This document shows positions 24,701 through 33,106 of a stretch of 64,000 bases of DNA, one piece after another. A program made the translations under genes and the position numbers. Position 1 is the stretch's first letter; each line of letters starts with the position of its first letter. The DNA is from an uncultured Polaribacter sp. Its GTDB lineage: Bacteria > Bacteroidota > Bacteroidia > Flavobacteriales > Flavobacteriaceae. The stretch spans positions 210,835 to 274,834 of the forward strand of contig NZ_CANLXV010000004.1 in NCBI RefSeq assembly GCF_947495205.1, read 5' to 3'. Below the pieces are notes generated by a model. The model did no database searches, was not told the origin of the DNA, and was given only the letters and a program-made list of their open reading frames with translations.

Positions 24701-26247
24701 ATACTGGTAATGCTCCTATTCTTTCTCCTTTTGCTAATACAATTGCCAATTCTCAAGAAATATTTGTTAGGGTTACTAATAATGTTACAGGTTGTTATAC
24801 CAGTCAAACTTCTTTTAATGTAATTGTAAATCCTGTTCCTGTCGCTAATTTTGTACCAGATTTAGAAGTTTGTGATGACAATTCTGATGGTTCTGCAAGA
24901 AATGGGTTTTCTCAATCTATTGATTTAGAAGCACAAACAACTACTATTTTAGGAACTCAAGATCTTGCAAATCACACTGTAACCTACCATAGAAGTTTAG
25001 CAGATGCACAAAGTGGTAATTTGCCTTTAATGTCTCCTTATACTAATCTAGCACCAAACAGAGAAACTATTTTTGTGCGTATTGTAAATAATACAACAGG
25101 CTGTGCAAATGGTATTTCTAATTTTGATGTTTTAGTAAATCCAGAACCTACTTTTAATCCTGTTTCTAATCTTTCTTTTTGTGATGATGCTGTTGATGGC
25201 GATGATGCAAACGGAATTATTCAAAACATAGATTTAGACAGTCAAATTCCTGCGCTTTTAGGAAACGCCCAAGATCCAGATGATTTTATTGTTACCTTTC
25301 ATAATTCATCTGCAAATGCATCTTCTGGTGCTGATGCTATTTTATCTCCTTATACAAACACCTCATCCACAGAAACCATTTTTGTAAGAATTCAAAATAA
25401 AGCAACTTTTTGTGTAAATGATGATGCTACTTTTGATGTTATTGTAAATCCTTTGCCAAATTTTAATGTAACATCGCCACAAATTGTTTGTTTAAATAAT
25501 ACTCCTTTACCTATTTCTGCAGAAAATCCTTCAGAAATTTACACTTATGAATGGAAAGATATGGCTGGAAACGTTGTAGGAAATTCTCAAACGCTAGATG
25601 TTGTTGTTGGCGGAAATTACACAGTTACTGCAACAACCACAAACGGCACCGATTGTTCTAGAACAGAAATTATTTCTGTAAACGAATCAAACCCTGCTAT
25701 TTTATTACCAGAATTTGTAACCGTTGTAGATGAAGGAAATAATATTGGTTCAGAAAATAATTTATCGGTAAATATAGATATTATCAACAATAATTTAGGC
25801 ATAGGAGATTATCAATTTGCTTTAAGAAACGATGATGAAAATACCACAACACTTTTTCAAGACGAACCTATTTTTGAAAACTTAGCAGGTGGAATTTATA
25901 CCATTATTGTAAATGATAAAAATGGTTGTTCGCCAGATACTACTTTACAAATATCTGTTTTACAGTTTCCTAAATTCTTTACGCCTAATGGCGATGGTGT
26001 AAATGATACTTGGGTAGTAAAAGGTGCCAACAAAGCATTTTATCCAAATAGTAGTATAAATATCTTTAATAGATTTGGTAAGTTGGTAGCACAAATTCCG
26101 CTAGAATCTGGTGGCTGGAATGGTACTTTTAATGGAAAACTACTATCTTCTGATGATTATTGGTATAACATCACCTTAATTCCTGCAGATACTAGCAAAC
26201 CTACAATTCATAAAAAAGGTAATTTTTCCTTATTAAGAAGAAGGTAA
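21727..26247 (+). CDS. Giant T9SS cargo protein with type B sorting domain
   Basis: The frame is open from 21712, but I place the start at the ATG at 21727 because it begins a clean signal peptide (MKNFLPLIVVFIALNVFAQ); the product is 1506 residues. Order: a beta-propeller-like region (about 20-410), an Ig/PKD-like domain (about 425-510), then repeated modules of about 103 residues that each open with a Cys-Asp-Asp/Asp-x-Asp-Gly motif (for example LCDDNEDGMNTNG, VCDDNSDGSARNG, FCDDAVDGDDANG near 940, 1043 and 1146). The last 90 residues (from FPKFFTPNGDGVNDTW) are the gliding-motility C-terminal / CHU_C type B sorting signal. It is exported by the type IX secretion system to the cell surface. 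Confidence 0.92.
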   Translation: MKNFLPLIVVFIALNVFAQKEANFWYFGNGAALDFNSGSPIPVSGSQLNTLEGCSSFSDANGNLLFYVGAPTNDDSLRTSRNLTIWDKNNNPMPNATGLKGDSSSSQSALTVPAPGKPNIYYLFTVGTTATGNAPFPGTPGFFYYEIDMSLNNGLGDINTSIGDAGAINLSSGKDNLWSEKVTAVRAAACNSFWVISMAQGTAASGNNEFYAYKVNESGVDVLNPVISVIPNFSTDDQRGYLKVSPDGSKLVAANMSSGTFIFDFDATTGLVSNLNGSNQVSRLDTFGSGSADGYGVEFSITSNVLYISTGFFNNESSNANLYQYDLKQASIEEINNSRELIMSYRNSRAALQLGPDGKIYWSANNSNNISVINRPDELGENCDYSHLSVPVGATVTASQGLPPFLSSLLLPIEVTDNDSDTVINNQDLSFCAGSNKTIVPEVLSGTDISYEWFFNDGTTRNTVTTNPNLVFTNLANADSGTYTLEVNLTDECGNITRFEANFAITVFEAANATKPEDIIFCDTDNDGFNTFDLQATKSIEIRNGLDAGVFDVLYFDNLTDANSGENALPNPYTNQNPFSSQTIYARIQNIFVPDVCFDITEFELAVTGLPTPTQPEPYRICDDIESSSDTDGIINTFLLNTKDTEILGTLSNTQNNVSYHTTQIGAINNDASTIIDKNNDYTVTNSETVFIRVENVDNSACFNANLTLELIVDPLPVLLPNPILQHCVATGTANPTVNLTLAEPNISNTTNVTFQYFTDAAGTNQITAITSYPVQTNLTQSVFVSVTTNQNCARDLVELQINVGEESDSPYADLQTPACDDFLQADGTNGPNNNDTDNITTFMLDKNTIDANIFNGAMITNRNNLEILYFENNLDRNNSLNQIDITNYRNNLSKIDITTNANGIRFPIYYKILSTINNNCQGLGQFFLQINTVPTAEIVPDLELCDDNEDGMNTNGIVQNFNLENKTTDILGTQNDTDFKVTYHLTATDANTGNAPILSPFANTIANSQEIFVRVTNNVTGCYTSQTSFNVIVNPVPVANFVPDLEVCDDNSDGSARNGFSQSIDLEAQTTTILGTQDLANHTVTYHRSLADAQSGNLPLMSPYTNLAPNRETIFVRIVNNTTGCANGISNFDVLVNPEPTFNPVSNLSFCDDAVDGDDANGIIQNIDLDSQIPALLGNAQDPDDFIVTFHNSSANASSGADAILSPYTNTSSTETIFVRIQNKATFCVNDDATFDVIVNPLPNFNVTSPQIVCLNNTPLPISAENPSEIYTYEWKDMAGNVVGNSQTLDVVVGGNYTVTATTTNGTDCSRTEIISVNESNPAILLPEFVTVVDEGNNIGSENNLSVNIDIINNNLGIGDYQFALRNDDENTTTLFQDEPIFENLAGGIYTIIVNDKNGCSPDTTLQISVLQFPKFFTPNGDGVNDTWVVKGANKAFYPNSSINIFNRFGKLVAQIPLESGGWNGTFNGKLLSSDDYWYNITLIPADTSKPTIHKKGNFSLLRRR

Positions 26248-26352
26248 AAAATATTAAAAAAGTTTAAGAAAGTTTTATGGTTAATCATGTTTTAATGCTA
26301 AAACTATCACAACTATATTTCTTAATTTAGCAAAAATTAAGAAAATTTATCT

Positions 26353-27996
26353 ATGGACATCAACTTCAATAAAAACGAAGATTATAATAGATTACTAGCA
26401 TCAGATTTACGTAAAAGACTTGTAAAAGTAAAAGTAGGTGGTGGTCAAAAAAGAATAGACAAACTACATCAAAAAGGAAAATTAACTGCAAGAGAAAGAG
26501 TTGATTATTTACTAGATAATAATGAAAAATCTATAGAAATTGGTGCTTTTGCCGGTGAAGATATGTATGCAGAACACGGAGGTTGTCCTGCTGGTGGTGT
26601 AATTGTAAAAATTGGCTATATACAAGGTACACAATGCATTGTAGTTGCAAACGATGCTACTGTAAAAGCGGGCGCTTGGTTTCCTATTACGGGTAAAAAG
26701 AATTTAAGAGCACAAGAAATATCCATAGAAAACAAACTTCCTATTATTTATCTAGTAGATTCTGCAGGTGTATATTTACCTATGCAAGATGAAATTTTTC
26801 CTGACAAAGAACATTTTGGACGTATTTTTAGAAATAATGCAATAATGAGCAGTATGGGAATTACCCAAATTTCTGCAGTTATGGGAAGTTGTGTTGCTGG
26901 TGGTGCATATTTGCCAATTATGAGTGATGAAGCTTTAATTGTAGACAAAACTGCAAGTATTTTCTTAGCAGGAAGTTACTTAGTAAAAGCCGCCATTGGA
27001 GAATCTATAGATAACGAAACTTTAGGAGGAGCAACTACACATTGTGAAGTTTCTGGAGTTACAGATTACAAAGCAAAAGATGATAAGGATGCTTTAGACA
27101 AAATTAAATTTATTGTTGATAAAATAGGTGCTCCAGAAAATGCAGGTTTCAATAAAAAAGAAGCTTTTCCTCCAAAGGAGAAAGAAGAAGATATTTTTGG
27201 AATTTTACCCAAAGAAAGAAACGCGCAATATGATATGCTAGAAATCATTAAACGTTTGGTAGATAAATCTGAATTTGAACAATACAAAAAAGGTTACGGG
27301 CAAACCATAGTTACAGGTTATGCAAGAATTGATGGTTGGGCAGTTGGTATTGTTGCCAACCAACGTAAATTAGTAAAAACAACTTCTTCTAAAACCAAAC
27401 CAACAGAAATGCAATTTGGTGGTGTTATTTATAATGATTCTGCAGACAAAGCAACTCGATTTATTGCCAATTGCAATCAGAAAAAAATACCTTTAGTATT
27501 TTTGCAAGATGTAACCGGCTTTATGGTAGGATCTAAATCTGAACACGGAGGCATAATAAAAGATGGTGCAAAAATGGTAAATGCTTTAAGCAATTCTGTT
27601 GTGCCAAAATTTACGGTAATTATTGGCAATTCTTATGGCGCTGGTAATTATGCCATGTGTGGTAAAGCCTTTGACCCTAGATTAATTGTTGCTTGGCCAA
27701 GTGCAGAATTGGCAGTTATGAGTGGTAATTCTGCAGCAAAAGTATTATTACAAATAGAAACTGCATCTCTTAAAAAAAGAGGAGAAGAAATTACACCTGA
27801 AAAAGAGGCTGAATTGTTTGATCAAATAAAATCGCGTTATGACAAGCAAATTTCTCCTTATTACGCGGCTGCCAGAATTTGGACAGACGCTGTTATAAAT
27901 CCTCTAGACACCAGAACTTGGATTTCTATGGGTATTGAAGCTGCAAACCACGCTCCTATCGAAAAGAAATTTAATATGGGAATTTTACAGGTTTAA
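26353..27996 (+). CDS. Acyl-CoA carboxylase, beta (carboxyltransferase) subunit
   Basis: A 547-residue carboxyltransferase of the propionyl/methylcrotonyl-CoA carboxylase family. The N-terminal half contains GGVIVKIGYIQGTQCIVVAN and AYLPMQDEIFPDKEHFGRIF-type segments (here GVYLPMQDE), GSCVAGGAYLPIMSDEA and, in the C-terminal half, FLQDVTGFMVGSKSE, GNSYGAGNYAMCGKAFDPR and WPSAELAVMSG. The YLPMQDE and VANDATVKAG patterns resemble methylcrotonyl-CoA carboxylase beta. The biotin carboxylase subunit is not adjacent. It lies alone between the T9SS gene and pta. Confidence 0.9.
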   Translation: MDINFNKNEDYNRLLASDLRKRLVKVKVGGGQKRIDKLHQKGKLTARERVDYLLDNNEKSIEIGAFAGEDMYAEHGGCPAGGVIVKIGYIQGTQCIVVANDATVKAGAWFPITGKKNLRAQEISIENKLPIIYLVDSAGVYLPMQDEIFPDKEHFGRIFRNNAIMSSMGITQISAVMGSCVAGGAYLPIMSDEALIVDKTASIFLAGSYLVKAAIGESIDNETLGGATTHCEVSGVTDYKAKDDKDALDKIKFIVDKIGAPENAGFNKKEAFPPKEKEEDIFGILPKERNAQYDMLEIIKRLVDKSEFEQYKKGYGQTIVTGYARIDGWAVGIVANQRKLVKTTSSKTKPTEMQFGGVIYNDSADKATRFIANCNQKKIPLVFLQDVTGFMVGSKSEHGGIIKDGAKMVNALSNSVVPKFTVIIGNSYGAGNYAMCGKAFDPRLIVAWPSAELAVMSGNSAAKVLLQIETASLKKRGEEITPEKEAELFDQIKSRYDKQISPYYAAARIWTDAVINPLDTRTWISMGIEAANHAPIEKKFNMGILQV

Positions 27997-28042
27997 AAAC
28001 TATTCTTCTAAAAGAAAAAATTTCATAAATAAATTATAAATC

Positions 28043-28072
28043 ATGACTAATATCACAATTAGTCATTTTTTT
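28043..28072 (+). terminator. Terminator after the carboxyltransferase gene
   Basis: ATGACTAAT/ATTAGTCAT (28043-28051 with 28058-28066), 9 bp, loop of 6, followed by a T-run to 28072. Confidence 0.85.
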
Positions 28073-28078
28073 ATGCCT

Positions 28079-28086
28079 TATTTTTG
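28079..28086 (+). promoter_or_regulatory. pta: -7 promoter element for pta
   Basis: TATTTTTG, a perfect TAnnTTTG match, lies 20 bases before the pta ATG and just after the preceding terminator. No clear TTG at -33. Confidence 0.5.
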
Positions 28087-28105
28087 TAATATAACTATAT
28101 AAAAC

Positions 28106-30199
28106 ATGAGTAAAGCCATATACATTGCTACCGTAGAATCTGATAGTGGAAAATCTTTAATATCATTAGGGCTTTTAAGAATGATGCTAACCAAATCTTC
28201 TAAAGTAGGTTATTTTAGACCCATTATTAATGAGTTAAATGAAAACCAAATAGATGAGCACACCAATACTGCAATCAACTTTTTTAATTTAGAAATAGAT
28301 TATAACGACTGTTACGCTTACAAACAAGGTGAGGTAGTAGAACTTTTAAGTGAAGGAAAAGAAGATGAAGTAATACAAACCGTTATAAAAAAATACAAGA
28401 AATTAGAGGCCAACTACGATTATGTGCTTGTAGAAGGTACAGATTTCTCTGGAAGTGGTGGTTTTACTGAACTTGACGTAAATTTAATGATTGCCAAAAA
28501 TCTAGGAATACCAGCACTAATTGTAGGTTCTGGAAACGGCAAAAAGAAAAAAGATTTTATAAATACCATGCAATTATCTTACAATTCTTTTGTTCAAAAA
28601 GAGGTGGATGTTTTGGGTATTATTGCCAACAAAATCGAAGTAGACGAGGTAGATTATATTCAAGAAGAATTAACCAATCATTTTCCTAAAGAATTACAAA
28701 TTGACATTATTCCTAAAATAGATTTTTTAGCTTTCCCAACCGTAAAAGAAGTTGTTAAAGCCTTAAACGGAGTTGTTTTGTTTGGCGATCAGTTTTTAGA
28801 AAATGCCATTGGAAGCTACAGTACTGGTGCAATGCAACTTAGAAATTATTTAACAAGAATAAAAGAAAATGCATTGGTAATTACACCTGGAGATAGAGCA
28901 GATATTATTTTAGGCGCCTTACAAGCAAACGCATCTAAAAACTATCCTAAAATTGCGGGCATTATACTTACGGGCTCTTTAATACCAGAAGAATCTATCT
29001 TAAAATTAATAGAAGGTGTACAATCTACAGTGCCTATTATTGCTGTTAATGGTGGTACATTTAACCTAACTAATAAAATTGGAGCGGTAAAATCTAAAAT
29101 TTATGCTTCACACAACAAAAAAATATTATTGTCTTTAGATACTTTTGATAAACATGTAAGCGCAGAAGGTCTTACAAACATACTTACTTCTTATCAATCA
29201 GATAAATTAACACCAAGTATGTTTCAATATAATTTATTACAAAAAGCAAGAGTACATAAAAAACATATTGTTTTACCAGAAGGAGAAGATGAACGTATTA
29301 TTACAGCTGCAGCACGTTTACAATTATTAGATATTGTAGATTTAACGCTGTTAGGAGACAAAAATGCGATTCAACTAAAATGCGATCAAATTGGTTTACA
29401 AATAGATTTAGATAAAATAAATATTTTAAATCCTACAGATTCTATTCATAATAAAAACTTTGAAAGCACTTTGTACGAAGCAAGAAAACATAAAGGAATG
29501 TCTGAAACTACCGCAAAAGATTTGGTGCATGATGTTTCTTATTTTGGTACTTTAATGATTTTAAACGGTTTGGCAGATGGTATGGTTTCTGGAGCAGTAC
29601 ACACCACAATGCACACCATAAAACCTGCTTTACAATTGATAAAAACAAAACCAGGGGTTTCAGTGGTTTCATCGGTATTTTTTATGTGTTTGTCAGATAG
29701 AGTTTCTGTTATGGGAGACTGTGCTGTAAACCCAAGCCCTAATGCAGAACAATTGTCTGAAATTGCTATTTCATCTGCACAATCTGCAGAAGCTTTTGGC
29801 ATAGAAGCTAAAGTTGCAATGCTCTCCTACTCTTCTGGAAGTTCAGGAAAAGGAGAAGAAGTAGAAAAAGTAAGAAAAGCCACAGAATTAACAAAAACCA
29901 AGAAACCTGCTTTAAAAATTGAAGGCCCTATACAATATGATGCAGCAGTTGATATGTCTGTAGCCAAAACTAAAATGCCAGATTCTAATGTGGCAGGACA
30001 AGCTTCTGTGCTAATTTTTCCAGATTTAAATACAGGGAACAATACCTACAAAGCCATACAAAGAGAAACAGGTGCTTTGGCTATTGGCCCAATGCTACAA
30101 GGTTTAAACAAACCTGTAAACGATTTAAGTAGAGGTTGTACTGTAGATGACATTTTTAACACGGTTTTACTAACAGCAATTCAAGCAAACCAGGATTAG
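28106..30199 (+). CDS. pta: Phosphate acetyltransferase
   Basis: A 697-residue multidomain enzyme that interconverts acetyl-CoA and acetyl phosphate. The N-terminal P-loop-type domain has ATVESDSGKSLISLGLLRMM. A DRTGG-type middle domain carries ITPGDRADIILGAL. The C-terminal PTA catalytic domain begins near 375 (ARVHKKHIVLPEGEDERIIT) and shows GTLMILNGLADGMVSGA and CAVNPSPNAEQLSEIA. The length fits the long Pta form. It precedes ackA by 138 bases. Confidence 0.95.
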   Translation: MSKAIYIATVESDSGKSLISLGLLRMMLTKSSKVGYFRPIINELNENQIDEHTNTAINFFNLEIDYNDCYAYKQGEVVELLSEGKEDEVIQTVIKKYKKLEANYDYVLVEGTDFSGSGGFTELDVNLMIAKNLGIPALIVGSGNGKKKKDFINTMQLSYNSFVQKEVDVLGIIANKIEVDEVDYIQEELTNHFPKELQIDIIPKIDFLAFPTVKEVVKALNGVVLFGDQFLENAIGSYSTGAMQLRNYLTRIKENALVITPGDRADIILGALQANASKNYPKIAGIILTGSLIPEESILKLIEGVQSTVPIIAVNGGTFNLTNKIGAVKSKIYASHNKKILLSLDTFDKHVSAEGLTNILTSYQSDKLTPSMFQYNLLQKARVHKKHIVLPEGEDERIITAAARLQLLDIVDLTLLGDKNAIQLKCDQIGLQIDLDKINILNPTDSIHNKNFESTLYEARKHKGMSETTAKDLVHDVSYFGTLMILNGLADGMVSGAVHTTMHTIKPALQLIKTKPGVSVVSSVFFMCLSDRVSVMGDCAVNPSPNAEQLSEIAISSAQSAEAFGIEAKVAMLSYSSGSSGKGEEVEKVRKATELTKTKKPALKIEGPIQYDAAVDMSVAKTKMPDSNVAGQASVLIFPDLNTGNNTYKAIQRETGALAIGPMLQGLNKPVNDLSRGCTVDDIFNTVLLTAIQANQD

Positions 30200-30337
30200 T
30201 TGTTGGTTGTTAGTAACAAAAAAACTTAAATCTTAACGAAGCTCACTGTAAAATAAATAAGTAATTAATTAAAAATAAAAATAGTAATTAAAATAGTAGA
30301 TTTTTAAATTATACAGCAACTTTACAACTCAAACAAA

Positions 30338-31522
30338 ATGAAAATACTAGTATTAAATGCAGGTTCTTCTTCCTTAAAATATCAAGTAATAGAAATGCCT
30401 AAACAAATTGTAAAATGTGTTGGTCTGGTAGAAAGAATTGGAATGGAAGATGCCATATTTAAGCATGAAAAAGAGGGAGAAGAATTTTTGGAAACGTTGC
30501 CAATTTTAAATCATAAAATAGGTTTGCAAAAAATTGCAGATACCTTAACAGACCCTAAAATTGGCGTAGTTACTAATGCAAATGAAATTGAAGCTGTTGG
30601 GCACAGAGTAGTTCACGGTGGTAACAAATTTAGCAAAACAGTGCTTGTTACAAAAGAGGTAAAAAGCAACATAAAAGCCTTATTTGATTTAGCTCCATTG
30701 CACAATCCAGCAAATTTAACAGGAATAGAAATTTCAGAAACCATTTTTAAATCTGCCAAACAAATCGTTGTTTTTGATACTGCTTTTCATCAAACCATGC
30801 CAAAAAAAGCCTATCAATATGCAATTCCTAATAATTATCTAGACAACCATCATATTAGAGCATATGGCTTTCATGGTACTAGTCATAAATACGTTTCTGA
30901 AAAAGCAATAGAAAAACTTGCCCTAAAAGATTCAAAAATTATTACCATTCATTTAGGTAATGGTTGCAGTATGGCTGCTTTACAAAATGGCAAAACTATA
31001 GATACATCTATGGGTTTTGGACCAATGAATGGTTTAATAATGGGAACCAGGTCTGGTGATATAGACCCTTCTGTAATTTTCTTTTTGATGAAAAAATTGA
31101 ATAAAAACGCGGAAGAAGTAAATACTTTATTACAAAAAGAATCTGGTATGTTGGGCTTAACAGGACATGCTGATTTAAGAGAAATTACCGAAAAAGCAAG
31201 CAATGGCAATAAAAATTGTAAAAATGCACTTGATTTGGCAACTTACAAAATTCAAAAATATATAGGTGCTTTTACAGCCGCATTAAATGGTTTAGATGCT
31301 ATTGTATTTACTGCAGGCATTGGAGAAAATTCTGCAATAATAAGAGCGCTAGTTTGTGAAAATTTAGACTTTTTGGGTATTGATTTAGATTTTAATAAAA
31401 ATGCTTTAAAATCTAAAGAAATAAGAGAAATACAGAAAACTACAGGCAAAGTAAAAATATTTGTAATTCCTACTAATGAAGAATTAGAAATAGCCATACA
31501 ATCTTACAATTTATTAAATTAA
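30338..31522 (+). CDS. ackA: Acetate kinase
   Basis: A 394-residue ASKHA-fold kinase that makes ATP from acetyl phosphate. Motifs include the start MKILVLNAGSSSLKYQVIE, AVGHRVVHGG, VFDTAFHQTMP, the FHGTSHKYV site, IIHLGNGCS-type adenosine region (here ITIHLGNGCSMAAL), and GIGENSAIIR. Together with Pta it forms the Pta-AckA overflow/substrate-level phosphorylation route. A strong hairpin follows. Confidence 0.96.
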   Translation: MKILVLNAGSSSLKYQVIEMPKQIVKCVGLVERIGMEDAIFKHEKEGEEFLETLPILNHKIGLQKIADTLTDPKIGVVTNANEIEAVGHRVVHGGNKFSKTVLVTKEVKSNIKALFDLAPLHNPANLTGIEISETIFKSAKQIVVFDTAFHQTMPKKAYQYAIPNNYLDNHHIRAYGFHGTSHKYVSEKAIEKLALKDSKIITIHLGNGCSMAALQNGKTIDTSMGFGPMNGLIMGTRSGDIDPSVIFFLMKKLNKNAEEVNTLLQKESGMLGLTGHADLREITEKASNGNKNCKNALDLATYKIQKYIGAFTAALNGLDAIVFTAGIGENSAIIRALVCENLDFLGIDLDFNKNALKSKEIREIQKTTGKVKIFVIPTNEELEIAIQSYNLLN

Positions 31523-31531
31523 CAAATACTT

Positions 31532-31567
31532 AAAAGCCTTTGAAATTGAAATTTCAAAGGCTTTTTT
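31532..31567. terminator. Bidirectional terminator after ackA
   Basis: A 15-bp stem (31532-31546 with 31551-31565), loop TGAA, with A/T tracts on both sides. It serves ackA and the converging secreted-protein gene. Confidence 0.9.
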
Positions 31568-31585
31568 ATGATTTTTAAGAAAGAA

Positions 31586-32050
31586 TTAATCAATAGTTTT
31601 AGGTTTTAGGCTTCTTAACTTAATAATACTATCAATTAATATTTGCGCCTTTTTTTTGTAGATAGAATCATATCTGTCAGACAAACCGTCTTCTCTTGCA
31701 TTCTTATTAATTCTTGCGTTATTAATGTATTTTAATTCCTTTTGCAACTTTCTTATAATGGCATCTGGATGTAACTTTTTTATATAGTTAACACCTAATT
31801 TTCGCAAACTATTGGTGTAACTTGCAACCTGCTTCTGATAAACTTTTTCCTTTTCTGGAGTCCATTTTTTAAGCGATTGCAACTTCTCTCGTTTTTCATT
31901 TAAAGCCTTAATTTTTGCTTTAATTTTTTGAATTAAAATAGTTTTATCTTGATAAACCTTATCAAACTTTACAACTCCTAATACTGAGTTAACTGCTTTA
32001 GCTTGTATGGCAAACATTAATAAACTAAATAATATTATTTTTTTAAACAT
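31586..32050 (-). CDS. Secreted, helical protein of unknown function
   Basis: A 154-residue protein with a signal peptide (about the first 19 residues, ending QAKA). The mature part is strongly basic and helical, probably a coiled coil: repeated K/Q/L patterns such as ILIQKIKAKIKALNEKREKLQ and RKLQKELKYINNARINKNAR. I recognise no family. An ordinary promoter lies upstream (TAAGTTTG at 32056-32063 on the minus strand, with TTG 18 bases further). Confidence 0.7.
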   Translation of the reverse strand: MFKKIILFSLLMFAIQAKAVNSVLGVVKFDKVYQDKTILIQKIKAKIKALNEKREKLQSLKKWTPEKEKVYQKQVASYTNSLRKLGVNYIKKLHPDAIIRKLQKELKYINNARINKNAREDGLSDRYDSIYKKKAQILIDSIIKLRSLKPKTID

Positions 32051-32118
32051 TGTTTCAAACTTACAAATTAAAAAGACTATTCAAACAAAAATGAAACAAA
32101 AATAATACCAAAAAAAAG

Positions 32119-32144
32119 TCCTATAAAATTTTAGTTTTATAGGA
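32119..32144 (-). terminator. Terminator after the small secreted protein gene
   Basis: TCCTATAAAA/TTTTATAGGA, 10 bp, loop of 6. An 8-base T-run follows on the minus strand (from 32111-32117 As on plus). Confidence 0.8.
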
Positions 32145-32171
32145 ACTCTTTTTAATTAATTTATAACAAAA

Positions 32172-32519
32172 TTATTTAATACCTAATATTTTAATTGGTA
32201 GTATAAATACTTCTGAGGCTGTTTTTGTAGAAATTTTCTTGTAGTTTAATCTACTTTTAACAAAAGTATCTACCACTGCACTATTGGTCTCCACGGATAA
32301 AACTACAATTTCATTTTTATTATTAATCATAATTTTTACCGTTGCTTTTTCTGTATTAGTTAAATTTAATTCAGAATTTTTTAAAAGCTTTTGTACATCT
32401 TTTGTAATTGTTGTCATTACTTCTTTTTTATCAAGCGGTAATTCATTAGATGCTGCTACTAAATTACTAAACCCTAATAAAAAGGCTACTACTACTGTTT
32501 TAATTTTTAATGTATTCAT
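32172..32519 (-). CDS. Small secreted protein of unknown function
   Basis: A 115-residue protein with a signal peptide (residues 1-23, ending VAAS). The mature part resembles a TonB-C-like alpha/beta fold: KATVKIMINNKNEIVVLSVET and then FVKSRLNYKK, with the end FILPIKIL. Such periplasmic domains occur in many flavobacteria, but I cannot assign a partner. A TATTTTTG -7 box is at 32561-32568. Confidence 0.65.
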   Translation of the reverse strand: MNTLKIKTVVVAFLLGFSNLVAASNELPLDKKEVMTTITKDVQKLLKNSELNLTNTEKATVKIMINNKNEIVVLSVETNSAVVDTFVKSRLNYKKISTKTASEVFILPIKILGIK

Positions 32520-33106
32520 TTTGTTTTTTATTTTTTTGTTTGTGTGTTTTAAAACTGATGCAAAAATACAAAGGAAAAAAACTTTAAAATGTTATAAATT
32601 CCTTAAAAAAATAAGTGATAAACACTTTAAAAATACACTATTTACATTAAATTGATATTAAAATTACGATTAATACATATACTAATTATTAAATACCCAA
32701 ACAATCTTAACTTTAATTACTATTATGAATACTATAAAAAAGAAGTTTCTAACTATTATTAATAAGTACAAATAAACTGTTACGAATACTGCAATTCTTT
32801 AAAAAAAATCCGTTTTGTAAAAATTATGCCTTTTTAATTTGAGTAACAAAAACTGTATTTATTGCTATCTGTATAAAAGTATTCTTCAACTAAACACTAG
32901 TCTGTTTACTTATTTTATATTCTAAATTTCGATCTTATGGTTATGCTTTTCAATTTAAGCAAATTAAAATTTGATTAACCACTACAAAAAACATTATTTA
33001 AACAAACTAGAAACCTTTTGTATTAATAACTACTTAAAATTAAACGATTTAAAACAGATTAATATTTTTTTTTCGTAACTTAAAATAATTTTATCAAACT
33101 TTAATT
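32520..33106. other. AT-rich intergenic region, no gene seen
   Basis: Divergent intergenic of 587 bases. It holds the -7 box for the leftward secreted-protein gene near 32561-32568. The rest is AT-rich with no recognisable promoter toward the rightward gene, no hairpin of note and no convincing small gene; the only short frame (32725-32775, 16 residues) has no supporting signal. Confidence 0.6.

Noticed and set aside
32725..32775. A 16-residue frame in the long intergenic region
   Set aside because: Too short, with no promoter box, ribosome site or family match.
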